A stretch of 50,932 nt of DNA from IMG/VR virus record IMGVR_UViG_3300042391_000121, positions 1 through 50,932 of that record; one strand, given 5' to 3'. Below, piece after piece: positions 19,798-29,675 of the stretch. The DNA is from a virus. Under the pieces are notes generated by a model. It saw only the letters and a program-made list of their open reading frames with translations. It searched no databases and had not been told where the DNA came from. The translations under genes and the position numbers were made by a program. Positions within the stretch are counted from its first letter, which is position 1. Each line of letters begins with the position of its first letter.

Positions 19798-20663
19798 TAC
19801 TTGTAAGAAATTTGCGATGGTGTAATAATGAATTGAGATACTAAATTGGCTTCTGATGTATTATCAAGAATATGCCTCACCTTAAGTTCTTTAGCTCTTA
19901 AAGGTTCTTTCTTATATGATCTTTTTCCGTAATCCATATTAGCTTGATTTACAATCTTGTCTATTGATAATGACTCACAGCTCACCGTAAACAAAGGTAC
20001 GGCTTTATTTTTAACTAAACTCCAAAATGTATTATACTGATAAAAATTATCAGATTTAGTATACATGATAGTTTTACTCTCAGCATTGTATATAGGATAT
20101 TGTAAATAAGCTTTTAGGTTATTAATTGGTTTTGGTACCAATTCTAATACACCTGTAGACTGTTGACCGTTATATAACACTGCCTTATTGAACCAATGGT
20201 TGTCAGTTTCTATCTGAGCATTATCATTAAACACACCATCTGCTATAGGAAGATATTTATAAGCCTTTGTATAGTCTTTTACATTCTGAAGAATCTCATC
20301 ATATGATTGATATGAGAATGGGTATTCAATAATGTAAGGTTCTATAATATCATAATACTTATTATAAATAGTTGTGTTAGCAAGATGTCTCCATAAAGAA
20401 GCTGTATTAATTGGAGTGTATACAACAGCAGCTATTTGTTCAACAGTCATTGTTGTAATGTCTACATCAATAATAGTCTTACACCTTCCTGTAGATTCTA
20501 TAATAATTGAAGTAACAGCATCAGCAACACTAACTGTGTAACCATCAATAAGGTTATCTTTGGACACAGCTATACCCAAAACAGTACCTAAGTTATCATA
20601 GATATTGAACGGTCCTGTTCTGTTACCAGCTCCTGTTAATTTTATTATTACTATCTTAGCCAT
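19797..20663 (-). CDS. Tail-tip protein with N-terminal GPFN anchor module (288 aa)
   Basis: Residues 1-70 carry the module found in three other genes of this window: a beta-rich stretch, TGPFNIYD, then GYTVSVAD and STGRCKTIIDVDI. Unlike the other three it has no poly-Thr linker. The remaining 215 residues run straight on with many Tyr and Asn and a segment DYGKRSYKKEPLRAKELK that looks like a conserved structural region. Lying just downstream of the muzzle-like gene and its 238-aa neighbour, it is probably a minor tail component. The function of the C-terminal part is not recognised. Confidence -1.
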   Translation of the reverse strand: MAKIVIIKLTGAGNRTGPFNIYDNLGTVLGIAVSKDNLIDGYTVSVADAVTSIIIESTGRCKTIIDVDITTMTVEQIAAVVYTPINTASLWRHLANTTIYNKYYDIIEPYIIEYPFSYQSYDEILQNVKDYTKAYKYLPIADGVFNDNAQIETDNHWFNKAVLYNGQQSTGVLELVPKPINNLKAYLQYPIYNAESKTIMYTKSDNFYQYNTFWSLVKNKAVPLFTVSCESLSIDKIVNQANMDYGKRSYKKEPLRAKELKVRHILDNTSEANLVSQFIITPSQISYK

Positions 20664-20677
20664 TTATTGTAAGTATT

Positions 20678-21394
20678 TTAACAAGTTACATAATTTGTAA
20701 TCTCTCCACTTGTATTAATTTCTACAGCATATGTGTCTAATGGTCCTGTTAATTTACGCCAACCTACTGAACCAACAAATGGATTTGCTAAAGGATTAGT
20801 AGTGGTGTATAAAATTAACCCTACCATAGGTACTGTATTTCCAGATTCAGCCCAAACAATACTTGTTGTTGTTGAACTTGTACAAGCATCACCTGAAGTT
20901 CCAGTAGCTGAATTATCAATTTGATACTCCTCAGGAGGAGGAGAACATTGACCAACTTGACTTATAATAGCTAAACTGCCTTCTAAAACATTAGGTGTTG
21001 CATTATCACATAAACATGCATTTCCTGATTCACCATCAGTTAATACTCTACTTTGATTATTACCATCACAATCTGTCCACTGTACTATTGCACCTTCTGA
21101 ACCTGCTGTAAAGTCCCAATTAAAACAACCAGCTCCTGCACCAATTGATTCACAATAAGTTGTTATGCTAGTTATTTCCATATCTACATAATTTGTACAA
21201 CCAACACTATTAGATTTTACTCTAACTATAGTAGCAGCATCTGGCACCACGGTTGAAGTGTATCCAGCTAACAAAGCTGATTTTGCTATTCCTGTAGCAA
21301 ATGCAGTAACGTATGCATCTGCATCTGAAAAAAGATTAAATGGACCTGTATCAGTTCCTGCTGCTGCGATTGTTATAATTACTGTTTGTGACAT
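20678..21394 (-). CDS. Cys-rich adhesin-type tail protein with GPFN anchor module (238 aa)
   Basis: Residues 1-75 are the shared anchor module (AGTDTGPFNLFSDAD, then LLAGYTSTVVPD and VGCTNYVDMEI). Residues 80-130 form the recurring Cys module, with QWTDCDGNNQ at 105-114 and a closing Cys pair at 127/129. A short Ser/Thr stretch (STTTS) follows, then a C-terminal domain of about 60 residues. There is no signal peptide. The architecture matches the 160-aa gene in the fibre cassette 9 kb upstream, so both probably decorate the same virion structure. Receptor or glycan binding is inferred from architecture and position. Confidence -1.
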   Translation of the reverse strand: MSQTVIITIAAAGTDTGPFNLFSDADAYVTAFATGIAKSALLAGYTSTVVPDAATIVRVKSNSVGCTNYVDMEITSITTYCESIGAGAGCFNWDFTAGSEGAIVQWTDCDGNNQSRVLTDGESGNACLCDNATPNVLEGSLAIISQVGQCSPPPEEYQIDNSATGTSGDACTSSTTTSIVWAESGNTVPMVGLILYTTTNPLANPFVGSVGWRKLTGPLDTYAVEINTSGEITNYVTC

Positions 21395-21409
21395 ATATCG
21401 TTAATTTAT

Positions 21410-24400
21410 TTATTGAAGAATAGCTGTTCCAGCAGTTAATGTACAATCATATGTTACTACAACAGCACTTCCTGCAGTTAATGTACAATCATAAACAGGA
21501 GGAGTAGGAGTTGTTGTACTAGTAGTTGTTACTGGTATAACATATTCTGCTGTACCACCTAAGTTACAATTTAATATAACTGTTGTTGTAGTTGTAGTAG
21601 TTGGACTAGGAATCTCCATAACAGCAATAGCTTCTAAATCACATCCCTCATTCAATCCTGAATAGAAGAAGTTGTTTTCAGCTATGTAATAGTTAGGAAT
21701 ATAACTATGGAAACTAACCCAGCTTTGTATATTTACACTGTATGATAGAGTCCACGACTTGTTACAGAAGTATTGTCTGTCTGTTAAACTAACTACCTTT
21801 CTTAAAGATAAATCACCATAAGCTTTATCAATATAGTACTCACCTGTTAATTCATCATATTGGATAACATCTACATACTCTTGTTGAGGAATGTAGTCAA
21901 GTTTAGATATAATTATTCTATCATACTTACTATCATATACACCATGTAAACCACAAGCATTGAAGTGATTATCTGTATCAGCATTAGGAAAATAACGTAA
22001 TATCTCAAATGCTAAGTGGTCTGTAAAGAACTTATTAAGCCCTGAACCAAATGCAGACAAGTCTTGTATTTGACCACCCATTCCATTAATAAGAAACACT
22101 TGTCCTCTTTTAGCATCTATAGTTACTTGTCCATTAGGAATCTTCAATAAGAACTTATTTTGACTTCCTACATATCCAAGGTCTGTCTCAGCAAAATCAA
22201 TTGGAGGAGCAGATCTAAATAGTGAAGGATTGCCTAAATAAGCAGCTTGAGGATTACTTGTATTTATTGTTAACAATGTATTATATAACAATGACTTGTT
22301 CTCAAATCTAGCTAATACAGCTTTGTTCTGAATACCGTCCAATGAAGTTAAATTGCCAAAGTTTTGAGGAAAGTCAAAGAATGCTACAGGAGCATAATTT
22401 AACCAGCTATTTACTCTTACGCTTGGATTATTAGCTTGTGCCTCAGAATAGATTGCTCTGAATGGAAAGTTTGTATAACACTGGTTGTTATCAAAATCTA
22501 CAGGTAAGTGAGAAAAGAAATTTTCTTTATTCTGTTTTGAATATGTTACATTATATGTATATGTATTGTCAAATTGAATTGGAACAACAGATTGTTGTAA
22601 CCAGTTATCAGGAATACCAGAACTCACGTGGGGGTAGAAGTCTCCTTCAAAATTATTAAATGCTTGACGTAAGTCTACATTTATAGAACTTTCTACATAA
22701 TAATAAGGAATACCATAAGCAAATAGATACATCTTGCCCTCATATGAATAAGCTGTACTACTTAAAGCTGTACTACCTGGAGCAGCTGTAGTAGATGTGG
22801 TAGTGGTAGTATTACTTATAATAGTATAATCATTAGGACAATCAAGATAGTTTGCCTTAACAGATATAATATTTTTCATTAATGTTGTACCAGCCATGTA
22901 ATTGCTTAGTACAGATCTAGCAGAGTACCAGTATTGTGGATAGGCAACATTACCTAATTCATCGTAGAATATATCACTATCATCAGGAGCTCCCACTCTA
23001 TTATCAATAAAGAAAGGAAGTTTAGTTTTATAAGCAAATCTGCCAATAAAAGTATCTCCACCAAACACAGTTTGAATTCCTGATACATCACTTAATTGTT
23101 TTTGGAAACCTGTATCAATTGTATTATAAGAATATAATTGACCCCACTGATTAATGTTTATATTCTTAATAGATCCATAATAAGAAACCACTTTAATAGG
23201 TTCTTGTGTTTCTGGAGATGCACAAGCATCTCTTTGAGAAATTGTAAATCTTGAATCATCAGTAATTAAACTGTTCCCAGCAACTACTAAAGATGGAGTT
23301 TGTTCAGCAAATGGTAATGGGGTTACACCGTTTGGTGTTTTTAAATAAACAGAAGATTCTCTTTGAAAGTTATTTATATTATAAGTATCACCAACAGACT
23401 GAAAACCAGGAATAAGATATTGATATAAATCAAGTTCTCTTTGTTTAACACCTATATTACCAAATGCATCAGGAGCAGCGTTTTGAACATCTGCATTATA
23501 ATCATATTGAGCAGTGGAATTAAATGAGTATGTAAAGTTTCTTCTGCTAATACCATTAATATAAATTGTTAAATATGCTTGGTAAGCAGTAAACATCGCT
23601 GTAGCATCTAATGTACCTGTAATTCTAGCAATGTTATAACTTGAATTCAAAGCATCTACTTGTGCTTGTTTAGTAATTAACTTATATAATGCATGATTTT
23701 TAACTTGTACAAAATGGGCTCTACCTCCTCCAAATACAGCACTTTCTAACTTAAGCACATTACCTAAAAAAGGTTGTCCAAAAGAAGTCTCTGGTGAATT
23801 AAACACCATTCTATATTTAGAACTATTATCAAATCCACTTAAGTTATTTGGAAAACAGTTTGTATTTTTATTATTAGTTGTTTCTAATATCGTATATTTA
23901 TCAGATCCACTTACACGACTAGGAACAGTTGTAGAACTTACAGTAGTAGGATTATTTGGTACAACAGTTATATTGACACTTACTAATGAAACTGGATCAG
24001 TGTATATAAATGCTGTAGACGATCCATAAGCAGTTAATGTATAAGAAATAGCTGTAACGTTAGTAAATGTAGCAACTCCTGTAATTACTAAAGGAAGTGT
24101 AACAGAACATATTTCTGTCATACCAAGTGGCATATTAATTGCTAGTACTTCTCCTGAATAACAATCAGTATATTGTAATGTGCCAGCCGTAGTTACTACA
24201 ACTTTAAATGTTTGACACTGAGAGTTATATGCATTATTCTGTTCAAGTAAGAATGGATCAGTTTTAATGTCATTATAAGGATAGTTAGGATAGTAATAGT
24301 AAGTAGCAGTAGGACTAGTTGGGTCCTCTCTTGTATACTTACCTACATTTCTTAACATACCTTTTGCTACAATAGATTTGTTTGTAGCTCTATCACCTCT

Positions 24401-26062
24401 TACAATTTTATATGCAACTATATCAGCTTTTTGATCAGCTGTTAAATTAGAATTATCAATTAACGATATTACCTGTTGTGTATTTATTTTAACACCAATA
24501 GGGTATAAAGCATTTGCTTTCTGCAATTCTGGAAGATTATAGTTTGGAGCCTGTGACTCAAACATTGGACTAACTAGAATATCAGGAAACTTATGATGAC
24601 GAATCTTTTGTCCAGCTAAAGCTCCATATAAAAGAGTGTTACATGGATATTCTTCATTAGATTCCCAATATGCAAAATCACCAAATTTATATGGTGTAGC
24701 ATTTCCAATATTAGGTCCTAAAGCATCTCCAACTACAGTTGCAGTGTTGTATATTTTCCAATAAGGAGCAGTTGTTCCTGTACCAATAAAATCAGCATTT
24801 GTAGATTTATCAACAACCACCAAATCATCAGCTGTAGCAACTCTACCAGGGATATGAAAACCACTTGTTTGTTTGCCGTTTCTTAATAAGAAAACAATTT
24901 CAAATGCATATATTTCATCACGCAGATACCCACGTAAGTTAGTAGCATTTAATTCATCAGCGTAAGTTTCTCCAGCAGGAATCTTATAAGTTTGCCATTG
25001 AAGATCAATCTTACTAGCAATACTTTGATAGTTAATTTTATCAATAGATGTAAGTTGATCCCATACAAGAATATCTTGTACAGCTGTTACATCTTGTGCA
25101 ATATCATAATATGGAAACTTTTCAAATATTTCAGCAACTGTTAAATTAATTGCTTCTTCATATTGCCCTGTATAAGTAATTTGATTTGTAGCACCATCAA
25201 TAAAATATGTACCTACTAATTGAACAGAGGTAATATCATTTATTGTTTTAATTACAGCCAAATTGTAATATTCAAAATATCCTGTTAAATCAATGTTGCT
25301 TATATCCACTACAATAGATCTTCCAACAGGATAGTTAAAATCAAGTGTTGTAAGCTTTGGATTTGCAATAGGAGTTGGATTAGTTACTGAATAGTAAGAT
25401 GTGTATGCATCTCCTTGTGCACTACAATATTGAATAGCAAATTGATATGTACCAGCTCTTAAATCTCCCCCATTAATAATACTATTAACACTTAAACCTG
25501 GAATATTAAAATTAGGTTGTATCTTTAATTTATTACAATCAAGTATTGGTGTTACAATAGGATCACAAATAACATCATCTGCAAAAGTTGTAATATATGG
25601 AATATTATCAAGATCTAAATATCTTCTAGGGTTTAATCCATCTGTCCAATAAATCTCTGTACTACAGTTTGAAATCTTGTGTACAGCTTTTTGTATTGGA
25701 TAGTTAATATTAAAGTTTAAACAAAGTCCTTCTACGTACATGTGATAGATACAATCGTTGTTATCCATGTATCCAATCTGAGAAGCCCCAGTTTCAGGAT
25801 TAGTTAGAAAGAATATATGTTGATTCCTCTCTTGAATAAAATGTGTTCCAATAAGAAGAAAGTTCTCAGGAAAGTTTAGACATAACTCATTACCTGGTTC
25901 ATTTTGGTAGTTTACAGCAGTGGCACTAAAATTCTCAACAGATGCATTTAAGGCATAAGTAAGCTTACCCTTCTCAACCTGGTTTACAGATGAGTCCATA
26001 TTTAGTCCAGTTCTACCTAAACTAAATTCCTGTCTAATATTTCCTTGTTCTTGATCTGCCAT
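21410..26062 (-). CDS. Muzzle / tail-stabilisation-type protein (1,550 aa)
   Basis: This is the largest complete gene in the window. It lies directly downstream of the neck/ring protein genes, where crAss-like phages encode the stabilisation protein (P22 gp10-like; the muzzle in phi-crAss001). The N-terminus (FSLGRTGLNMDSSVNQVEKG) is typical of such proteins, which begin by describing a long Tyr/Asn-rich beta structure. It contains a copy of the Cys module near residues 613-655 (LQYTDCYSGE), a Thr-rich linker near 1087, and a C-terminal tail from about 1487 with two more Thr tracts and repeats of CxLxxG(S/T)A. The C-terminal repeats suggest an exposed end that exchanges parts with the adhesin genes. 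It is expected at the tail end that closes the DNA exit channel. Confidence -1.
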   Translation of the reverse strand: MADQEQGNIRQEFSLGRTGLNMDSSVNQVEKGKLTYALNASVENFSATAVNYQNEPGNELCLNFPENFLLIGTHFIQERNQHIFFLTNPETGASQIGYMDNNDCIYHMYVEGLCLNFNINYPIQKAVHKISNCSTEIYWTDGLNPRRYLDLDNIPYITTFADDVICDPIVTPILDCNKLKIQPNFNIPGLSVNSIINGGDLRAGTYQFAIQYCSAQGDAYTSYYSVTNPTPIANPKLTTLDFNYPVGRSIVVDISNIDLTGYFEYYNLAVIKTINDITSVQLVGTYFIDGATNQITYTGQYEEAINLTVAEIFEKFPYYDIAQDVTAVQDILVWDQLTSIDKINYQSIASKIDLQWQTYKIPAGETYADELNATNLRGYLRDEIYAFEIVFLLRNGKQTSGFHIPGRVATADDLVVVDKSTNADFIGTGTTAPYWKIYNTATVVGDALGPNIGNATPYKFGDFAYWESNEEYPCNTLLYGALAGQKIRHHKFPDILVSPMFESQAPNYNLPELQKANALYPIGVKINTQQVISLIDNSNLTADQKADIVAYKIVRGDRATNKSIVAKGMLRNVGKYTREDPTSPTATYYYYPNYPYNDIKTDPFLLEQNNAYNSQCQTFKVVVTTAGTLQYTDCYSGEVLAINMPLGMTEICSVTLPLVITGVATFTNVTAISYTLTAYGSSTAFIYTDPVSLVSVNITVVPNNPTTVSSTTVPSRVSGSDKYTILETTNNKNTNCFPNNLSGFDNSSKYRMVFNSPETSFGQPFLGNVLKLESAVFGGGRAHFVQVKNHALYKLITKQAQVDALNSSYNIARITGTLDATAMFTAYQAYLTIYINGISRRNFTYSFNSTAQYDYNADVQNAAPDAFGNIGVKQRELDLYQYLIPGFQSVGDTYNINNFQRESSVYLKTPNGVTPLPFAEQTPSLVVAGNSLITDDSRFTISQRDACASPETQEPIKVVSYYGSIKNININQWGQLYSYNTIDTGFQKQLSDVSGIQTVFGGDTFIGRFAYKTKLPFFIDNRVGAPDDSDIFYDELGNVAYPQYWYSARSVLSNYMAGTTLMKNIISVKANYLDCPNDYTIISNTTTTTSTTAAPGSTALSSTAYSYEGKMYLFAYGIPYYYVESSINVDLRQAFNNFEGDFYPHVSSGIPDNWLQQSVVPIQFDNTYTYNVTYSKQNKENFFSHLPVDFDNNQCYTNFPFRAIYSEAQANNPSVRVNSWLNYAPVAFFDFPQNFGNLTSLDGIQNKAVLARFENKSLLYNTLLTINTSNPQAAYLGNPSLFRSAPPIDFAETDLGYVGSQNKFLLKIPNGQVTIDAKRGQVFLINGMGGQIQDLSAFGSGLNKFFTDHLAFEILRYFPNADTDNHFNACGLHGVYDSKYDRIIISKLDYIPQQEYVDVIQYDELTGEYYIDKAYGDLSLRKVVSLTDRQYFCNKSWTLSYSVNIQSWVSFHSYIPNYYIAENNFFYSGLNEGCDLEAIAVMEIPSPTTTTTTTVILNCNLGGTAEYVIPVTTTSTTTPTPPVYDCTLTAGSAVVVTYDCTLTAGTAILQ

Positions 26063-26067
26063 AATTA

Positions 26068-27036
26068 TTAATTATTTCTTCTCCTGCCGTATCTGTTAGT
26101 TCTATTAGGTAGTTCATATTGAGCAAACCTTTGCAAATCATTTTTAATTCTTCTTTGCTTCTCCCAAGGAGTTTGTTTCTTAATCTCAATATCAGCCATG
26201 ATAAATGCTTCATCATGTAACTGTTTGTAATAAGCTAGCTTTTGTTGTATTTGTTGGAAGGTCTCATCATTAATTTGATTTGAAAGAGTTTCAAACACTT
26301 TATATTTAATGAATGCTTCTACAAACTCTCTAATACGATAGTTATCAGGAATCAATTGATTACCTATATTATCATACTCTGTAGCATAAAATAATAAATG
26401 TACTACACCATTTCTGAAGTTAGTAACAAATTTGTTATCTCTAATGTCAAATGAATCATAGCCAGCAGAACCAGGAGTAAACTCATGCACTGTTGGAGGG
26501 GGAGCATAAAACTCCCAAGCATTACTGTATTCAACCTCACAGTTGTTTCTTGCAGAAATGTTACCTGGTTTTAATAAATATTCTTGTCTATAAGATCTAG
26601 CTATTGCATTGTTTGTTTTGTATACAGCTTGTATAAGCTCAGGCATACATGTAGGACAACCTGTTGTACATTGAGGATTGGTACAGGGTACTGTTCCACT
26701 AATGATAGGTGCTATCTGAATAGTTGTTTGAGATGCAGCTTGTGAATAGAATGAGTTAGCTGATTGATAAGGATACCCTGGAATCTCAGTACACATCCAA
26801 GCTTCTCTAGCAGCATAAAAGTTATCAGGAAGCCTAGCTTGGAAGTCTTCAATATAAAGAACTTGCTCAGCAATAGCATAAGTTGTCCTACCTAACTTGT
26901 TTAAACACTTGTTTAAATAAGTAGGGAAAAGCAAATCATCCACAGCTCCTGTGTCAAAATAGCTTTTTAATTCTTCTTTAACAGTTGCATAAACTGGTTC
27001 AGGAGATACAAATCTGTACTTATAATAGTATGACAT
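26068..27036 (-). CDS. Ring / tail-tubular-type neck protein (322 aa)
   Basis: The protein sits between a small basic protein and the muzzle-like gene, the place of the tail tubular (ring) protein in crAss-like phages. The first 85 residues are helical with aromatic and acidic patches (LFPTYLNKCLNKLGRTTYAI, then LPDNFYAAREAW), similar to P22 gp4-like or gp10-associated hub proteins. A CTNPQCTTGCPTC cluster (C118, C123, C127, C130) could bind zinc or form disulfides. Residues 240-322 are strongly helical and basic. Spacing to both neighbours is under 6 nt, so they are probably co-translated. Confidence -1.
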   Translation of the reverse strand: MSYYYKYRFVSPEPVYATVKEELKSYFDTGAVDDLLFPTYLNKCLNKLGRTTYAIAEQVLYIEDFQARLPDNFYAAREAWMCTEIPGYPYQSANSFYSQAASQTTIQIAPIISGTVPCTNPQCTTGCPTCMPELIQAVYKTNNAIARSYRQEYLLKPGNISARNNCEVEYSNAWEFYAPPPTVHEFTPGSAGYDSFDIRDNKFVTNFRNGVVHLLFYATEYDNIGNQLIPDNYRIREFVEAFIKYKVFETLSNQINDETFQQIQQKLAYYKQLHDEAFIMADIEIKKQTPWEKQRRIKNDLQRFAQYELPNRTNRYGRRRNN

Positions 27037-27039
27037 AAT

Positions 27040-27516
27040 TTATTTTTTCCACTCACGATAGATGTGTTGATACGTATCGTTTGTTTTTATATAATGTGAG
27101 AGCAATCTTGATGTAACTCTTGAAGGTTTAAAATACCACAAGTCTATGTTTCTTAGTCTGGCAGTTTCTTTAAACCATACCCAGCCAAAAAAGTAACCCT
27201 CTGTGTGATAATTAAAGTTGTATATAATTTTTCCCTTCTCTTTAGACTTTTGCCAGTCTACTGGTAAGTTAATGTACTCCTTACCATTGATATCCTTAAC
27301 CTTCTTTCTTTTCTTTTTATTGATTGAGAACTCACCAAACCCAAAAGGTAGCTTTGCTTTTTCTCCAGTTTCTAGTATATAACTTTTAAAATTCTCATTA
27401 TAAGAATATAAAATGTTTCTCCACTCATCAAATGTAATTTTAATTGTGGGATGCTTCTTGCAAAAGTTATTGTAGTTTTCTTTACTGGAGCTTCTCCAAT
27501 CAATTTTTATCCTCAT
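27040..27516 (-). CDS. Small basic protein, possible IHF/HU-like fold (158 aa)
   Basis: The sequence is rich in Lys, Trp and Tyr. Residues about 56-75 (LPFGFGEFSINKKKRKK) resemble the GFGxF-basic segment that leads into the DNA-binding arm of HU/IHF proteins. After that it continues with INLPVDWQKSKEKGK and a Trp/His-rich segment that HU does not have. crAss-like phages encode IHF-like genes inside the structural block, which gives some support. Otherwise it could be a small virion protein of the neck. Its start overlaps the preceding stop by one base. Confidence -1.
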   Translation of the reverse strand: MRIKIDWRSSSKENYNNFCKKHPTIKITFDEWRNILYSYNENFKSYILETGEKAKLPFGFGEFSINKKKRKKVKDINGKEYINLPVDWQKSKEKGKIIYNFNYHTEGYFFGWVWFKETARLRNIDLWYFKPSRVTSRLLSHYIKTNDTYQHIYREWKK

Positions 27517-28250
27517 TACTGGGTTGGTTGTGCATTAGGAGCTTGCCCATCAACACCGTTATCTGCCATATCTGTTTTAATACTAAAATATGTAGATAAT
27601 AATTTTTGAGACGTAAGCTCTAATACTTGTTTCTCAAGATATCCTGGACAACCATATTCTTTATCCAAAGGATTTTTGCAGTATTCTTCATTAGTAACCT
27701 CAGGACCAGTTCCACAACCACATTCTGGATACGCAATATCATTAGGAATATCTTCTTCAAAGAATGCTGATATCCTAACTGATTTTAAATTTGGATTACT
27801 CAAATATAAGTAACCTTCATTTGCTATCCAATAGTATGTTTGTTTTTTAATAATAGGAAGTCCCAGTAAGTTTAAATATCTATTGATTGTAATCTCTTTA
27901 AACTTTGTACCCATTCCTCCCATAGCGTTTATAGAATAAACACCTTGTATTAAATATTGATAATTTCCTTCTGTAATCCTAGGAAGTTTATATTTACTTC
28001 TAGAAACAGTACATGGATCTACGTAATTACAACAGTCAGAAATAGGAACTTCTACCATTTCCAAACATTGGATGGTATTAAAGACAGTATCAGTAGCCCA
28101 AAGCTTTCTGAGATTTGTCTCACGTTTAACTAATAACTGTGTGTTGTTTCTAATCTCTGATGCTATAACCCTATCTGTGATAACGTTATCTGTGGATATA
28201 AGCTTATGCATTCCACGCACATCTGAAACTAACTTACGTAATGTTGCCAT
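27516..28250 (-). CDS. Neck/ring-type structural protein (244 aa)
   Basis: No motif with a known activity is seen. Shape and position suggest a ring protein: a basic helical N-terminus (MATLRKLVSDVRGMHKLIST), a central beta region that ends in short Cys-rich loops (CCNYVDPC; YPECGCG; EYGCPGYLEKQ), and a C-terminal helix (VLELTSQKLLSTYFSIKTD). The 243-aa gene at 37497-38228 has a similar plan, so the two may be related ring components. It overlaps its upstream neighbour by one base (TAATG). Disulfides are unlikely in the cytoplasm, so the Cys pairs could bind zinc. Confidence -1.
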   Translation of the reverse strand: MATLRKLVSDVRGMHKLISTDNVITDRVIASEIRNNTQLLVKRETNLRKLWATDTVFNTIQCLEMVEVPISDCCNYVDPCTVSRSKYKLPRITEGNYQYLIQGVYSINAMGGMGTKFKEITINRYLNLLGLPIIKKQTYYWIANEGYLYLSNPNLKSVRISAFFEEDIPNDIAYPECGCGTGPEVTNEEYCKNPLDKEYGCPGYLEKQVLELTSQKLLSTYFSIKTDMADNGVDGQAPNAQPTQ

Positions 28251-29491
28251 TATAAATACTGTTTAAATATATTTGTCATTCCTGACCCTTGTTCTATTAA
28301 GAATCCAGTCACTTCTGCTTTAGACATTGTATGACCGTTCTTATCATCCCAAAGGCTTTTAGCATTAGAAAATGCTGGTATTTGGTAAAATTTAATACCA
28401 TTGAAGTCGTGACTAACCTCATGGTGTTTGTCTCCTGTGAATATGTAGAAGTTGTTATGGAAAGACCATCCTTCTCTAAATTCTATTGGGAATAGTGCTG
28501 CTAACTTAGCAGGCTTAATTGCATCTCCATGGTTAAACATCATTGCTGAACCACCATAGCTTATGTACTTTCTATACTTAGGAGAGCAGTCAAAAGTTAA
28601 TCTGTCTGTGTTTCTAAAATACGTTTGTAACCAGTTAACCATATGCCATCCTACAAACTCATCATGATTACCTGCTACGTACACAACATTCACATTCTCA
28701 GCATATTGTAATAACATTGTAATCATTAACACCTCATGTCCACAGATGTATTCAAAAGATGTTTGATATGTATGAGTGTTTGTTTGAGGAGTACCCTTTG
28801 TGGTCATTCCTGTAAACTCACTGTTAAACTCATCAGAACCAATGATGTATGTAATTTGTTCTAAGTTGTTGGAAAGCTGTGCTTGATTAGCAATCAACTC
28901 TACCTTGTACATGATGTTAGAAAGCCTATCAACTATATCATTGTTGCCATCAATATCATATTTGTTTAAATGAGAGTCTTGTTTGTTGATAATTAACATA
29001 CCGTTACTCTTACCATTTATAAACTTAGGACTCATAATGTCCTGACTAACAGGCTCATATGAAGCTAAAAAGTCCACAAAGCTATCTTGAAACACTTGCT
29101 CTGCAGACTTCTTTCCTAACCAGGCTTTTACTTGCCAGTGTGGATTATCTCCGTTTCCCCAATAGTTTTGTACGTATTTAGTTATCTCCCACTTATCTGT
29201 GTCTATCTTACACTTCTCAATAAGCTCATCAAGGCTTTTAATCTCTTCTGAGACATTGGCTACAATCTCTCCAGTTCCTTTCACTAGGTCTTCTGTAAAC
29301 TTAACTACAGTGTCCTCTAGATCAGATATATAGTTGCCAGTGATGGCCTCTTCTTCTCTCTTTCTAATATCTGTTAATAACTCATCAATCTCTAATTCTG
29401 TCACTCCTAGCTTGTCAGCGTAATATTTCTTTGATTTTTTCCAGTGTAACATCTGCTGTAGCTGCTCCAAAAGGGGTTGGTTTCCAGACAT
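28250..29491 (-). CDS. Calcineurin-like metallophosphoesterase with N-terminal HTH (413 aa)
   Basis: The five metal-binding blocks of the metallophosphoesterase superfamily are readable: DSH (D172, H174), GSD (218-220), GNHD (274-277), NHGD (320-323) and GDKHH (353-357, in place of GHxH). Residues 20-45 (KKYYADKLGVTELEIDELL) look like a helix-turn-helix, and residues 55-115 are acidic and coiled-coil-like. Proteins of this type in phages may act as DNA exonucleases or repair enzymes (SbcD/Mre11-like) or as nucleotide phosphatases; the substrate cannot be told. It is the first gene after a terminator and behind its own promoter (29521-29553), heading the neck/tail/cargo genes, an unexpected location for an enzyme. 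Confidence -1.
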   Translation of the reverse strand: MSGNQPLLEQLQQMLHWKKSKKYYADKLGVTELEIDELLTDIRKREEEAITGNYISDLEDTVVKFTEDLVKGTGEIVANVSEEIKSLDELIEKCKIDTDKWEITKYVQNYWGNGDNPHWQVKAWLGKKSAEQVFQDSFVDFLASYEPVSQDIMSPKFINGKSNGMLIINKQDSHLNKYDIDGNNDIVDRLSNIMYKVELIANQAQLSNNLEQITYIIGSDEFNSEFTGMTTKGTPQTNTHTYQTSFEYICGHEVLMITMLLQYAENVNVVYVAGNHDEFVGWHMVNWLQTYFRNTDRLTFDCSPKYRKYISYGGSAMMFNHGDAIKPAKLAALFPIEFREGWSFHNNFYIFTGDKHHEVSHDFNGIKFYQIPAFSNAKSLWDDKNGHTMSKAEVTGFLIEQGSGMTNIFKQYL

Positions 29492-29520
29492 ATAGGTTTT
29501 AAGTTTGGTTAAAATTAAAG

Positions 29521-29553
29521 TAAAGGTATGAAACTTTTTTGATATTTTCCAAA
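29521..29553 (-). promoter_or_regulatory. Bacteroidota-type promoter for the neck/tail/cargo genes
   Basis: On the minus strand this reads TTTG, 21 nt, TACCTTTA. It matches the Bacteroidota consensus except for the last base of the -7 box. The -7 box and next bases (CATACCTTT) are the same as in the promoter at 49392-49422. The predicted start is roughly 20-25 nt before the ATG at 29491. A second -7-like box (TAAATTTG) at 29550-29557 lacks a well-placed partner. Confidence -1.
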
Positions 29554-29602
29554 TTTAGTTAACTAATTTAATTATATAGTTTAATCAATTTGATTAGAGT
29601 TC

Positions 29603-29661
29603 AAAAAAAAAACCCCCAGGGTAGAAACCCCAGGGGATGCCCTGTAAACCAACAAACAGGG
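29603..29661 (-). terminator. Strong intrinsic terminator (probably bidirectional) closing the tail-fibre cassette
   Basis: For minus-strand transcripts ending the 160-aa gene, a 10-bp stem (29613-29622 with 29627-29636; two G-T wobbles, 4-nt loop) is followed by ten consecutive T. Next to it is a second hairpin, CCCTGT/ACAGGG (29640-29645 with 29656-29661), followed on the plus strand by TTTTT. The pair separates the fibre cassette from the metallophosphoesterase-led genes. Confidence -1.
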
Positions 29662-29675
29662 TTTTTAATAATTTA

